DNA of 21,944 bases, taken from the NCBI GenBank assembly GCA_019649035.1, contig BMAT01013394.1, positions 124,446 through 146,389 on the forward strand. Reading direction: 5' to 3'. Below, in pieces: positions 12,401-20,368 of this stretch. The notes beneath the pieces are model-generated. The model had not been told where the DNA came from. It made no database searches and saw nothing but the letters and a program-made list of their open reading frames with translations. Source of the stretch: Elysia marginata (lineage: Eukaryota; Mollusca; Gastropoda; Plakobranchidae). Both the position numbers and the translations under genes were made by a program. Position 1 is the stretch's first letter. Every line of letters starts with the position of its first letter.

Positions 12401-15400
12401 CACTCCATAGGCACAAGGTAATTAGTTAAATTGGTAGGTCAATTAAAATTTATTACTTTTTTGGCTAAACTTAAAACTATTAGCAATAAAAGAACAAAAA
12501 AAAGTTTTCATCACAAAAGAGAAAAGTAAATACTAGTAAAGCTTTAACACAAGTTATAACACACTTTTCAAAATGCGGGCAAAATCGGGTCTCGTCATAT
12601 TCCATTACCCGTCTTCAAGTTACAACAAACAAAAACTTTTTTAAAAAGTATATGATTATAGTCTACCACCACCAAAGGCAGTCTCAAGATTTTACATATT
12701 CCCCCCCAGCAGGTCAATATACACCAAAGCAAATTCAACTCATATTTTAGAGCTTCACTGCACAGCTGCCTGTTAGGCGCTAAATTATAAATTATATTCC
12801 ACAAATTTCAAACACTGCCTATAGCCAGAAGTCCATTTTACAGGTGGTTAGACAGAGGAAAGTGAAGATAAAATGCATAAACTGCTTTCCTAAGGCAGCT
12901 ACAACATGGGTCCTGGTTAGGAATAACCCGTGATCGCTGGATCACAAGTCCGAGTAATGGGCTACTTGTCTTGTCTTTGTTTTAACTAAGGCCACACACT
13001 AAACACATAAAGATTAAGTACACCATCAAACAACGCAGAGAAGCAAAAAGCGCTAGAACCTATATGGGTGTCTAAGTAGAAATATTTTTATACAAACTTT
13101 TTTTTTTTCAACTTTCAGTAACAAGATGCAATTCATTTGACACAAACGGGTATGATTATTTGTAAAGGTGAGTGAACAAAACAAAATATAATTTTTCTCA
13201 GGATTTAGAATACCTGAAGATCTAAATTTTTATATTTGCAATATTATTTGGTGTGAAATTTCCGTTCCTTGTTCCCCTAGCAGACCTAGTCATACTTTGT
13301 ATTCAATATGTGTGGGATGCAAGAGCATTCAAGAATGTGCTGTTTTGCAATTGTTTGGTTAGCAAAATATCGTCTTTCCATGGCCAAGTAGTTATCAGTG
13401 AGAGCCTGAATATCTGAAACTGACTCTTCCTGTATGGGTCTCTATGAGAAACAGCTTTGTAAATCTGTGAGAATGTCTCATTTAAATCATGAAACTGTAC
13501 TTTTAGCGGGAAAATCTTCACTATGGGCTAAATCCTTCTCAGTGTTCTTTACTTCTCTTCAATGTCTACCTTGGTCTTGAAATAAAAAAATTAATGAAAA
13601 AATCAGCTTAACATGCAGCGGATTTAAAAAATTTTTGATAAAAAAATACAAAACCTTTTGAAAAAATTTTAAACAAAAAAAAAATAAAGGTTTTGTGGTC
13701 AGGTTGATTTTAATTCAATATTAATGTCAATGAATGGCGCAAATCAAAATTAAAAACTAAGGTAACAAATAATGCTCTAAAACTAAACCTGTTGCAGTTG
13801 GAAACACCAGAATTTCACATAATCCATCTCAAAATATAAATAAATCCTGTATAAAAACGTTGATTGGTATTAAATGGTTAGCAAGGTAAATTTTATTTTG
13901 TCAAACAAAGGCAAATTTCAATGCAGAAAATCCCAACACTGCACAAAATGACACTGGCGCAAGGCAGTTGCGGTTGCACCCTCTGACCTTGCGTGGCCTC
14001 ACTGTCAGAGTGCTGTGACGTCACCAGGTAAGCTTATAAGCTTAGCATCTCCATGCTAAATAAAATACCTCTGGGGCTTGTTTTGTGTATGCAGTGTTAT
14101 GTTTTGTGATAAGTTGAACCCTTTTTTTTATAGACATCCAAACTTCAGAATAAAAATGGACCAAACAATAAGGTCATAATCAAATGTATTGTTATGAGAA
14201 AAAAATGATTTTGATTTTTTCCATAATGAGCCTTCTGAGCATTACATTAGGGCTAAAACTTATCAGAAAAGAACTAGAAACAGTCCTGACATAAGATAAG
14301 ATTGTGTCACATTGTGCTAAAATCTTTGGAGTCTTTAAGGCTTGCAGGAAAGCCCTAGTAACAGTCTAGCATCAGCTTATAACGTCCAGTTGCAAAAAAT
14401 TAGATAATGATTCTGGTGTCTAATCCAGCAGAGACTTTTGCACAAGGGGAACAAATGAAAAGAATTCAAAATTCCTTGTTAAAATATATGGAAACATACA
14501 TACCTGGGCTGAAGGCCTGAGCAGAACATACTGGGTGTCATGGGAACCAGTAGCCGAACGTCTGTAGTCTCGGATTTCCACTACAACACAGCCACTATAG
14601 AAAACATTCATCTTTGGGGGATAGAAATAGGAAATGAATGGGGTGCTAAAATTGATGGAGTAGAGATCAAAAACATTCATACAACTTTATCAAATCTGTA
14701 GCACCACAAAATCAGACTGTATTTGGCCTTGATCTGTAAATGGGAGATGTGTTAGTAGGTCTATGGGTCATTTCAAACTTTAAAAATATGATGATTTTGA
14801 TTCTCTGCTGTTTTTTTTATTGAACTAGGCCAAAGATCTTCCCACTTTGTGTGTGGTACTGATGCAAATTTTTTACTTATCGTTGTAACAATAATAACCA
14901 GCTAACATATATTTTTGTTTCAAGTAATCTTATGAGAGAGCCTTGACAAAGCTTGTAACAAATTCTTCAGAAAGTAAAGTTAACTTCAATGAATTTGACA
15001 TTTGGGTTGAACCTAAGTAACAGTTAAAGAAAATATGTAATTGGTGATCGTTTGAATTCTTTTATTTGTTTTTCAATTTCTAATCATTTGGTTATCCCTT
15101 GTATTTATATCTTTAGACACGCAGGTTTTTAAGAATAGAACTCTAGTATACTAATGTTAACAAATATAATAAATGGAATTAAAAATCTTAACCCTCTATT
15201 TGAATGACACCTGTTGAATAAATAAATAATAACAGCATAGTTCTATGTTTTCTTAAGTTTTTGTTATGCTTTCCTACATTGATACATCTTAGTTACCTGT
15301 GCTTTTTCTAGGAGATCAAGAAGAAAAGGGGGCAACTGAAAAGCAAAAAAAAGATTGATTCATTGCAATAAAGTAGTAAGAAAAATCAGTATGCATACAT

Positions 15401-18400
15401 GACATATAATTATAAAAGGTTTTACCTGCAGTATAAAGAGAAAGCAGAATGCGTGAAGAAAAATTAAGCTTTTGACTCTTATACACTAAATCATTTTTAA
15501 ACTACATCATCTTCTGAATCTCTCAACAAAGTTGCCAAGTGTTATGTTTGCATGTTTTGAATTTTAACCATGTAGTTCAATCCGATATTAAAAACATTTT
15601 ATGAGAAATTGCATGTTGATAACATAATGAGAAAAAAGCACAAATTTTCTTCTTTAAACCTCTCAATCAAATGATCCATTACCTGGGCAGCATCAACAAA
15701 TTCCAAAATTTCGGACTCCTGAAAAGAGAAAGGTAGTTTCGATACATTTCAAAATGCTTTACGTTTAATTATCTTCTTTTAAGCAAGACTGAAGAGTCTT
15801 TTTTAAAAAATGGCTTGTCAATTGCAATAATTTTGTAGAGGTTCATCACAGAGCATAAGAAACTGCAATAAACCTAGAATGCTTTCCACATGCCCTGTAT
15901 GCACTGCGTAAACAGACAGTTCACAGCAACTCAGGAAGTTTGAAAGCCTGCTAAAGGTCACCTTGTATTGAAAACTAAACTTCCTTAAGAAAAAGTCTCC
16001 AATATTGCAAAGTTTTTTAAATACCTGTAAAAACTAAAAGTCAACTTTTACTTAAAACTTTGTTTCTTGCGGTCAGTTTTTCCTTAAGTTGAAAGCACTC
16101 ATCATGAGTAAATATCATGCAAAAAGCGAGCCTAAATTTAGCACCTAATGATATCATTTACTATGACTTTGGAGTTTGTAACTCAAAATCTATATTTTTA
16201 GTAAGCCATTTGTTTTGTATTTTTAAGAGATAAATATACCTGATAAAGTAGAATCACATTTATCACTTATACATATTTATGAAGGAGCATACTCTACCTT
16301 TGATGCCCTAAGTTTCCTCCATGAAACTGCTACTTTGAAAGACAAATTATGAAATTTTATTAGGATCCAGCATAGCCCTCAACTTAGAGAAGCTTTGGTA
16401 CCAACTGCCTTGCCATACAAATCTACATAATTTTTACAATTTTACTATTATTCTTCTAGATCAAGCCTTCCCGGTTAACTAGCTTTCTCGTCAGTTTCAT
16501 GTCACACCAAAGCAACCAAGCAAAGTTTACCTCATAGGGAAGCTTCATGGTTTCCGACTCGACCCCACTGCGGGACCTCAGCATAATGGAGTAGCCCTCA
16601 TTGCCTGGATACAAACTCAGCACCATGCAGTTCAGACGTTCACGTTTCGCCAGCTTTGCCAGCAGATTGCTCGCATACACCAGATTCTGTTGAAGCATTG
16701 GTATAAATACAAATTCTAAAATACAGATCTTACACAATGTTACGAGTTTCCTTGCTTTGCACAAAGTTCAATTATTTAATCTTTGAGTCACCTGGGCTAT
16801 TGGTTTTTAGTTATCTCATGATCACAATTACTTAAGAACTCTTCAAACAAGAATCCAAAACCTTCTGAGCTCCCCAAGGATACTTCTGCAGAGTAGAGTT
16901 ACGTTGGAATGAAAAAAAAATCAACTAACGACAGTGTAATTAAAACGGTAGATTGATATTTTTATCCCCTGAACAGCTGCTCATTTTCTCTGGACAGGCT
17001 TTTTTTATCAGATAGACTCTAGGGTGTGTAACATAATGCTAGGTCATCACTGTCACCATCTTGTCATGAATAAATAGACATACTGCATACATGAGCCCTC
17101 ATATCATTTTATACATGAGGTTAAGCTCACACTCAGACTGGATAATTGAATTCAAGAGAAAAATTATTTGAAACATCTTAAACTTTTTCTTTTGCTCCCT
17201 GATAACAATTTTAAAAGTTTAAAATTAGTTTTTGACAAGTTTTTGTCATAATTAAGAAGTGGTGAAACATTCAAACCACCTATAAATAATGGACTTGGTA
17301 AAAATCCTTATTCATATTAAAAATTTATGTGTCATAAAGTTTCTTGATAAAATTGTATAAATAAAAATGTTAAATCTAACCAAAGAGCTACATTGTAGAT
17401 TTTATTGATTTAAAAAGACTGAATTTCTATAAAATGAAATGCTTTTACAGAATTGAACCAGCCTACGTCAAATTATTCTTTCAAGTTCTTTGACATGATC
17501 ACATGTCATTATTGACCTGTTTAATCTTGGAAAGAAAATCATCTAGAAATACTCACTTCATTAACAGGTTCTCTCATTGTCTCCTCAATGTAAAGATCCA
17601 TCAATTTTTGGTGAATAGATTTGCTATATATACGAAGATGAAAGAACAATCACATGTAATTTTGATCAAAGAAGATCATGTAGGCAAGCAAGAAAAAAAA
17701 ACACATCTAAATTCAGTTTCAAAATAACAATATAACATGTAGGCTATTCATCAAATTGTCTTTATTTGTTCCCGTAGATGGCTATACAATGGAACTCTTA
17801 TACAGTAGTCTGGAATCCATTTAAAAGGTCAGCTTTAAAAGCATAAGTAACCTTTAGTCTCAACATTAAAAAAATATGAAAATTAAAAATAAAACGCCAC
17901 ATGGATTCTTTAAAATAAGAATGCTTTCAAACACTGCTGACTTTAAGCATACTAAACTAAGAAGTAAGAAGGAAAGATTTTTAAGTACCTTTTGTTTGAG
18001 GAACCTGAGCTCGGCTTTACAAAATTAATAGGACTTTGTTCGGAACCTGCCAACACATACTGAGGATGGAGACAAAAAGTTCATTACAAGTCTCTAGTGA
18101 CTGACAGGAAATGAGCCTAGGATGGCAGAAGGTCATTGTGCGTAAAAGAATCTAACTTTTTGGTGCATAGTTGTTCTACTCTGTCAATATTTAGTTATTT
18201 TTAGAAAGCACTGTTTTCCATTCCAATATCTCTGAATATGGTTAGGAAAAAGTAATGAATTTATCAATTTTAACACTAAAGCATTAGACTTTAGGGCTGC
18301 CACTCAGATATGGTCCAATCTATTGATTTTTTTTCACGCTCATCGCAAAAAGCCTCTGCTACCACAAATTGAAACATTGATAACAGTCCTGCTTGAATTT

Positions 18401-18673
18401 TAGCCAGATTTAAAGGCATAAAAACCACAGGTCAATTGTATGTTACCCACGTTACCAAACCTTACATACTTTTAGTTGCAGCAATTTTTTTTTTAAATTA
18501 TAATTAAAACTGTAGCATTTATTTCACAACCCCTGTTTTTGGTCTCTAGATCTCAGTAAGATAAAGCTAATACCTGCACAGCATTATTGTTCATTGTTGA
18601 CTTTTCTTGTCTAGGGATGGCATCAGAGGGGAGAAAAGGACAAGAAATGGGGAAGAGGGACTGAGACAGAGAC

Positions 18674-18727
<54 letters not shown>

Positions 18728-20368
18728 AAAATTAAATTTATAGTTCTAAACTGAGACTTGCAATCACAGAACAAATTGATCACTCTTTAAAATTTATGTC
18801 AGAACCAAATACAACTAAAAATGTGAATTGCTTTTTCATATCGGCATCACTCAGGACAAAATGAACACTGTGTTATAAATGTTATCATTGAAAAAATTTA
18901 GTTATGCATTATAAGCTCAAAATTTTGAGTTAAAAAATGGAGGTGCTTCTTATATTCCCAGAAGCAGGGATGTCTTCTGAATTGAGTCTTCACAAACTAA
19001 GTTCTATGCAAAGATTTAAGAAAACAGTTTGTGATTAGAAGAACTGTCACTTGTGATGCAGAACAAAGTTTAAAAAAAAAAACAAAGAAAATAAAACTGT
19101 TCAGAAGGGCTTTTACTCTACATATATATTAAAAAAAAACACCTTGAGTATTGTAATTTTTTTTTTTCAAAGGCCTTAAAGACAGATTTTAAAGGAGGAA
19201 ATTATAATTGATTTATAATCTTGCAGTTATGATGGTGGACAAAAACTTTGCCTTGCATAACAACCAACAGATTTTGAGTGTGGCCATTTCTATTTTTCTT
19301 TGTATTTCACAGCCTCACTTACTGTCTATTTTCATTTTCATCACTTTTAATTAAATAGATACGGCGTCAGCGGTGACAACCAGTAGAGCAATTGACAGCT
19401 ATAGATCTGAGAGGTCCTGGGTTCAATCCTCAGTCCAGGCCAATTTTATTCACTCACTGGGAAAGGGATTGGTTTTTGCAACTAAGAGAGTGTACCACTC
19501 ACTGGTGGGTTCTTCCCAGTCACCTAAAGGGCTCCCAATTGCTCCCTTCCCTGTTAATGCTCAAACTCAAAGCAGTCTTCTAAAAAATAGTAAAATGTAT
19601 TCCAATGCATTTCTGACACCTTGCAGGTTGTCACTTCCATTTGACAAAGGGAAAAGTATAGAAAACTCGAAACTGGGCTATCCACCATTAATGAATTTTA
19701 AAAATTTTTAACTAATTAGTAATTATTTGCATTTTAAATTGGTACAGGTTGTTGCATAGATCTAGTTTGCTATGTTAATTTTATGAAATATTATGCATCA
19801 ACCTGCAATTTTAAATTTTGCACTCAACCTGAAGCCTTATATGCATCAACCTGCCTAAGATTGACTTTCTGGTATAACCCTGGCATTGGCAAGCTGACAG
19901 GACTGACGAAATGCCCTAGAAAACGAAAGGAGCTTTAATTTTATGTTACTGCCCCTAGCTGCTTTATTATCTATAGCCTAGATACCCAACTTTGCTCTGA
20001 AACAAGTTTCCAAGCATGAAAAAATTATAAAATTATCTATATTTTGGGGAAAAATTAAACTTTTGTTGTTTTAAAATCTTGAGAGAATAAAATTTTTGGC
20101 TATGTATAGACTAGCAGTACATTGGCTTGTAAACAAATTGCCATTCTCACCTCCTCCTTTATTTCAATGTTGTAAACATATTGATAAGACCCAAGTAAGT
20201 ACAGCCAAATCACCTGCACTTAGACTTCAGGTTTATGGATTTAGATAATTTATGCTAGATTTCTAGATCTATTTAATCTAGATCTAGAAGCTAGATTAGA
20301 AGAGAAGTCAATCTCACCTCTGCATATTCCATGGCTCTCTCGATATCAGGAGAAGTTGATACGGACAT
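391..20368 (-). CDS. SUPT20H: SPT20 homologue, SAGA complex subunit (SUPT20H/FAM48A/p38IP-like), 20 exons, 3' end off window
   Basis: Established for the family: SPT20 is a structural subunit of the SAGA histone acetyltransferase/deubiquitinase coactivator in the nucleus, and the human protein also binds p38 MAPK and ATG9. Seen here: twenty exons with GT-AG borders join without a phase conflict into 2047 coding bases. Diagnostic pieces, in order, are DLYIEE (exon 3), [13 protein letters not shown] (exon 4), [13 protein letters not shown] (exon 6), [11 protein letters not shown] and LLRP (exon 7), and [14 protein letters not shown] (exon 8). All match vertebrate SUPT20H as I remember it. Residues about 1-292 form the Spt20 domain and a basic tail, 293-446 a second conserved block, and 447-682 a Q/A/S/P/T-rich tail. 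Human SUPT20H is close to 780 residues, so roughly the last 100 are probably missing. Exons are richer in G+C than introns. Exact borders of exons 12, 13, 14 and 19 are less certain than the rest. Confidence 0.93.
424..2802 (-). other. intron 19 (2.4 kb)
   Basis: AT-rich, bounded by the weak donor GTAGCT and the strong acceptor TTCTCACAG. Besides the hairpin at 781-855 I see no exon, RNA gene or known repeat. The small open frames (839-1081, 1672-1911, 1763-1948) are unsupported. Unrecognised alternative exons are possible here. Confidence 0.65.
781..855 (-). repeat. near-perfect hairpin, 26-bp stem and 23-nt loop
   Basis: Arm 781-806 and arm 830-855 are inverted copies with one difference (C792 against A844). 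In the minus-strand transcript, which is the sense of the host gene, that position becomes a G:U pair, so all 26 positions pair. The whole is 75 nt, the size of a pre-miRNA stem-loop. It could equally be a small foldback transposon relic. No flanking target duplication was evident. Confidence 0.65.
2803..3018 (-). CDS. SUPT20H: SUPT20H exon 19 (Pro/Thr repeat and polyglutamine)
   Basis: Acceptor TTTTTTCTCTGAG|GC. 216 nt, phase 1 in and 1 out. Contains [20 protein letters not shown] and, further on, nine consecutive Gln encoded by mixed CAA and CAG, then [11 protein letters not shown]. The donor CAAG|GTAGCT is weak. If it were unused, reading continues 21 codons to a TAA at 2738-2740. Splicing is preferred because phase 1 fits exon 20 exactly and I see no AATAAA in this orientation in the following several hundred bases. 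Confidence 0.82.
3356..3408 (-). CDS. SUPT20H: SUPT20H exon 18 (53 nt)
   Basis: Acceptor TTTTTTCTCAG|G, donor CAGGAG|GTAAGA, both strong. Phase 2 in and 1 out. Encodes [17 protein letters not shown] bounded by split codons. Low-complexity Ser/Thr. Accepted on splice-site quality and phase rather than on sequence similarity. Confidence 0.84.
3409..4307 (-). other. intron 17 (899 bp); intron 18 (3019-3355) beyond exon 18
   Basis: Intron 17 holds the minisatellite. Intron 18 is AT-rich with homopolymer T/A runs and shows nothing else. Confidence 0.75.
3641..3907. repeat. minisatellite, four copies of a ~66-bp unit
   Basis: Copies start at about 3641, 3700, 3766 and 3833 (59, 66, 67 and 67 bases), followed by a partial unit at 3901-3907. 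Each has TTGMCTGCCTCT, then ATACGTCCATACAT, then ATCTGTCGTTCCATGT. The first copy is shorter and the most diverged. It lies in intron 17. The 104-codon minus frame through it is only the translated repeat. Confidence 0.93.
4308..4434 (-). CDS. SUPT20H: SUPT20H exon 17
   Basis: Acceptor TCCAACAG|GT, donor CTCAG|GTAGAA. 127 nt, phase 1 in and 2 out. Encodes a Ser/Ala/Gln-rich segment that includes [20 protein letters not shown]. The frame is set by the phase of exon 16. The other frames are open too but give no tail-like composition. Confidence 0.85.
4549..4640 (+). repeat. DNA-transposon end-like repeat, copy B
   Basis: Starts CAGTGGTCTCTGCTTAAGTC (4549-4568). It shares CTCTGCTTAAGTC and the later CTTATAGTT with the segment at 286-345, both with CAG seven bases before the 13-mer. 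CAGTGG..CTTAAGTCGGAC resembles the ends of pogo/Tigger-type mariner elements. No transposase remnant was seen. Confidence 0.4.
5598..5934 (-). mobile_element. degenerate non-LTR retrotransposon fragment, endonuclease domain
   Basis: On the minus strand the frame starting at 5934 opens [18 protein letters not shown], which resembles the start of the LINE ORF2 apurinic-type endonuclease. After a frameshift the reading passes through a decayed QETHL-like motif to [19 protein letters not shown] and a [11 protein letters not shown] segment, matching the central endonuclease strands. At least one frameshift separates the parts, and no reverse transcriptase follows, so it is a 5' fragment of a dead copy within intron 16. 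The exact clade is not determined. Confidence 0.72.
6530..6809 (-). CDS. SUPT20H: SUPT20H exon 16 (start of Q/A/S-rich tail)
   Basis: Acceptor TTGTACAG|GGT, donor CTCATG|GTAAGG. 280 nt, phase 0 in and 1 out. Begins [20 protein letters not shown], contains an alanine/glutamine-rich helix-like stretch, a five-Gln run, and [20 protein letters not shown]. It is the most GC-rich exon, typical of the disordered C-terminal half in this family. Confidence 0.9.
6810..7556 (-). other. intron 15 (747 bp), nothing recognised
   Basis: AT-rich, with canonical borders (GTATGT at the exon 15 end, TTGTACAG before exon 16). The plus-strand open frames starting at 6778 and 7178 have no recognisable content. 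Confidence 0.75.
7557..7662 (-). CDS. SUPT20H: SUPT20H exon 15
   Basis: Acceptor AATCTTAG|A, donor ACTCAG|GTATGT. 106 nt, phase 2 in and 0 out. Encodes [20 protein letters not shown] and then [16 protein letters not shown]. The F-DLFTEEGR-type helix closes the conserved portion before the low-complexity tail. Confidence 0.9.
8180..8212 (-). CDS. SUPT20H: SUPT20H exon 14 (33-nt micro-exon)
   Basis: Acceptor TTCCTGACCAG|A, donor GGATAG|GTAAGA. Ten whole codons, [10 protein letters not shown], bounded by split arginine codons, phase 2 in and 2 out. Family members have a CRF-x-LG-type segment followed by a Tyr-rich helix here, which the join to RYLQQF of exon 15 reproduces. An alternative acceptor nine bases downstream (GTGAG|T) would also keep the frame. 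Confidence 0.83.
   Translation of the reverse strand: MCEWFKTVCG
8580..8746 (-). CDS. SUPT20H: SUPT20H exon 13
   Basis: Acceptor TTTCTAG|ATT. 167 nt, phase 0 in and 2 out. Contains [20 protein letters not shown] and [20 protein letters not shown]. This is the second conserved block, equivalent to the LTI-QSLGDPLYYG-type segment of vertebrates. Two donors six bases apart (CGTAG|GTGTAG and TGTAG|GTGAGT) are both in phase. The distal one is closer to consensus and is used here. The opposite strand carries an open frame that begins like a signal peptide, judged to be its shadow. Confidence 0.9.
9118..9162 (-). CDS. SUPT20H: SUPT20H exon 12 (45 nt, weak acceptor)
   Basis: Donor GAAAAG|GTAATG is good. 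Fifteen codons, [15 protein letters not shown], phase 0/0. The acceptor GAAGAACAG|GAT lacks a clear pyrimidine tract. It is chosen because it is the only AG that keeps the frame open: the AG five bases earlier gives an in-frame TAG, and further upstream the open frame is closed by TAA. The acidic composition fits a linker before exon 13. Confidence 0.72.
9484..9531 (-). CDS. SUPT20H: SUPT20H exon 11 (48 nt)
   Basis: Acceptor TATTTCAG|GTA, donor GGAATG|GTGAGG. Sixteen codons, [16 protein letters not shown], phase 0/0. The D|VKKYAK junction with exon 10 reproduces the family's DVEKYAK motif, which supports both borders. Confidence 0.88.
10017..10079 (-). CDS. SUPT20H: SUPT20H exon 10
   Basis: Acceptor CTTTTAG|GTG, donor ATTGAT|GTGAGT. 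63 nt, 21 codons, phase 0/0. Encodes [20 protein letters not shown] plus D. The Pro-rich end leads into the VD-EKYAK motif completed by exon 11. Confidence 0.9.
10558..10711 (-). CDS. SUPT20H: SUPT20H exon 9 (basic stretch)
   Basis: Acceptor GTTCAAG|GTC, donor AGACAG|GTAATC. 154 nt, phase 2 in and 0 out. Contains [18 protein letters not shown] and [14 protein letters not shown]. The NRKRK and RRREK clusters could serve as a nuclear localisation signal (inference). The neighbouring AG five bases downstream is excluded because it would put TAA in frame. Confidence 0.92.
11112..11305 (-). CDS. SUPT20H: SUPT20H exon 8
   Basis: Acceptor TTTTTTCAG|TCC, donor AAAAG|GTTAGT. 194 nt, phase 0 in and 2 out. 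Contains [20 protein letters not shown] followed by [10 protein letters not shown]. The [18 protein letters not shown] pattern is conserved in animal SPT20 proteins. Intron 7 before it is the longest in the window, at 3.2 kb. Confidence 0.96.
12780..12970 (-). mobile_element. old tRNA-derived SINE head (approximate limits)
   Basis: On the minus strand, TAGCCCATTAC (plus 12954-12964) resembles box A and GGTTATTCC (plus 12920-12928) a decayed box B, followed by CTAACCAGGACCC. The A-to-B spacing matches that of the SINE in intron 1. The GATCCAGCGATCACGGGTT stretch is typical of the anticodon to T-arm part of SINE heads. Box B has lost the CRA core, so this copy looks inactive. The 3' limit is a guess. 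Confidence 0.42.
14015..14059. promoter_or_regulatory. palindrome cluster with CRE-type TGACGTCA core
   Basis: Three adjacent symmetric elements: GTGACGTCAC (14015-14024, containing the full CREB/ATF octamer), TAAGCTTATAAGCTTA (14029-14044, perfect 16-bp palindrome), and TTAGCAT/ATGCTAA around CTCC (14042-14059). The preceding 60 bases are GC-richer than the rest of the intron. A regulatory role is inference. Confidence 0.4.
14504..14611 (-). CDS. SUPT20H: SUPT20H exon 7 (Spt20 domain)
   Basis: Acceptor CCCAAAG|ATG with a pyrimidine-rich tract upstream, donor GCCCAG|GTATGT. 108 nt, 36 codons, phase 0/0. Contains [19 protein letters not shown] and [10 protein letters not shown]. The GC-V-EIRDYR and LLRP motifs are diagnostic for SPT20. 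Confidence 0.96.
15297..15335 (-). CDS. SUPT20H: SUPT20H exon 6 (39 nt)
   Basis: Acceptor CTTTTCAG|TTG, donor GCACAG|GTAACT. Thirteen codons, [13 protein letters not shown], phase 0/0. This is the conserved LPP--DLLEKSQ helix of the Spt20 domain. Confidence 0.95.
15683..15718 (-). CDS. SUPT20H: SUPT20H exon 5 (36 nt)
   Basis: Acceptor TTTTCAG|GAG, donor GCCCAG|GTAATG. Twelve codons, [12 protein letters not shown], phase 0/0. Matches the family's GELLEYLDAEE-type segment directly after the LPYE motif. Too short to find without the flanking family match. Confidence 0.92.
16531..16686 (-). CDS. SUPT20H: SUPT20H exon 4 (Spt20 domain core)
   Basis: Acceptor CAACAG|AAT, donor TATGAG|GTAAAC. 156 nt, phase 0/0, 52 codons. 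Contains [20 protein letters not shown] and ETMKLPYE. The LYPGNEGYS signature is the hallmark of the Spt20 domain. Reading on past the donor gives VNFAWLL, which has no counterpart in the family, so the splice is well placed. Confidence 0.96.
17557..17623 (-). CDS. SUPT20H: SUPT20H exon 3
   Basis: Acceptor TATATAG|C, donor GAA|GTGAGT. 67 nt, phase 2 in and 0 out. Encodes [19 protein letters not shown] and then VNE. The QKL-DLYIEE core is one of the best-conserved parts of the N-terminal Spt20 domain. Confidence 0.94.
17989..18059 (-). CDS. SUPT20H: SUPT20H exon 2
   Basis: Acceptor CCTCAG|TATGTG, donor AAAAG|GTACTT. 71 nt, ending after two bases of an AG|C serine codon. Encodes [19 protein letters not shown] followed by SSNK. 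The N-terminal YVL and the Ser/Lys-rich end follow the vertebrate order, but the middle is diverged. Confidence 0.87.
18663..18725. repeat. (GA)n microsatellite
   Basis: Pure GA dinucleotides from about 18681 to 18725, preceded by interrupted GAGACA units. It lies in intron 1 roughly 600 bases before the exon 2 acceptor. The minus-strand frame running through it (LSLSLS) is an artefact of the repeat. Confidence 0.97.
19360..19560 (+). mobile_element. tRNA-derived SINE (approximate limits)
   Basis: An RNA polymerase III split promoter is visible: a box A-like TAGAGCAATTG at 19384-19394 (one mismatch to TRGYNNARNNG) and a perfect box B, GTTCAATCC, at 19421-19429, with tRNA-like spacing. The flanking sequence does not fold as an intact tRNA, and the head is followed by a unique body up to about 19560. 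It therefore fits a SINE inserted antisense to the host gene in intron 1. Target-site duplications were not found. Confidence 0.6.
20261..20289. repeat. TCTAGATC inverted repeat (11-bp stem, 7-nt loop) beside the first donor site
   Basis: The arm TTCTAGATCTA (20261-20271) is complementary to TAGATCTAGAA (20279-20289), with loop TTTAATC. In the transcript it starts 28 bases after the exon 1 donor. A further TCTAGA pair lies in the leader at 20424-20429 and 20437-20442. Confidence 0.7.
20318..20368 (-). CDS. SUPT20H: SUPT20H exon 1 (start codon)
   Basis: Seventeen codons, [17 protein letters not shown], then donor GAG|GTGAG. The start is chosen because an in-frame TGA lies at 20384-20386, only five codons upstream, and because A sits at -3. 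The end, AMEYAE, runs into YVLAG of exon 2 and matches the vertebrate start region (a LDRAEYVIES-like stretch). Phase 0 at the 3' end. A spliced 5' UTR further upstream is possible and not resolved. Confidence 0.88.

Larger units (their letters stand above)
11306..14503 (-). other. intron 7 (3.2 kb)
   Basis: The longest intron. It contains a minus-strand SINE-like head near 12780-12970 and a palindrome cluster at 14015-14059. The open frames at 11278-11487, 12595-12804 and 13303-13521 show no recognised protein and are treated as chance. Confidence 0.75.
14612..17556 (-). other. introns 3-6 (870, 812, 347 and 685 bp), between exons 3 and 7
   Basis: AT-rich intronic sequence interrupted by exons 4, 5 and 6. 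I see no further exon, RNA gene or recognisable repeat. Intron 2 (17624-17988) is likewise featureless. Confidence 0.75.
18060..20317 (-). other. intron 1 (2.26 kb)
   Basis: GT-AG intron holding the TCTAGA hairpin, the SINE and the GA microsatellite listed separately. AT-rich otherwise, with no exon-like segment that fits the phase-0 junction. The length is compatible with regulatory content, as is common for first introns, but no specific element was recognised. Confidence 0.8.

Noticed and set aside
18553-18783. Minus-strand frame with a long LSLSLS stretch
   Set aside because: Product of the GA microsatellite.
19362-19440. Functional tRNA gene
   Set aside because: The box A and box B motifs are present, but no acceptor-stem pairing or full cloverleaf could be made, so a SINE head is more likely.
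19373-19711. 112-codon plus-strand open frame
   Set aside because: It starts inside the SINE head and runs through its body, with no recognisable protein.
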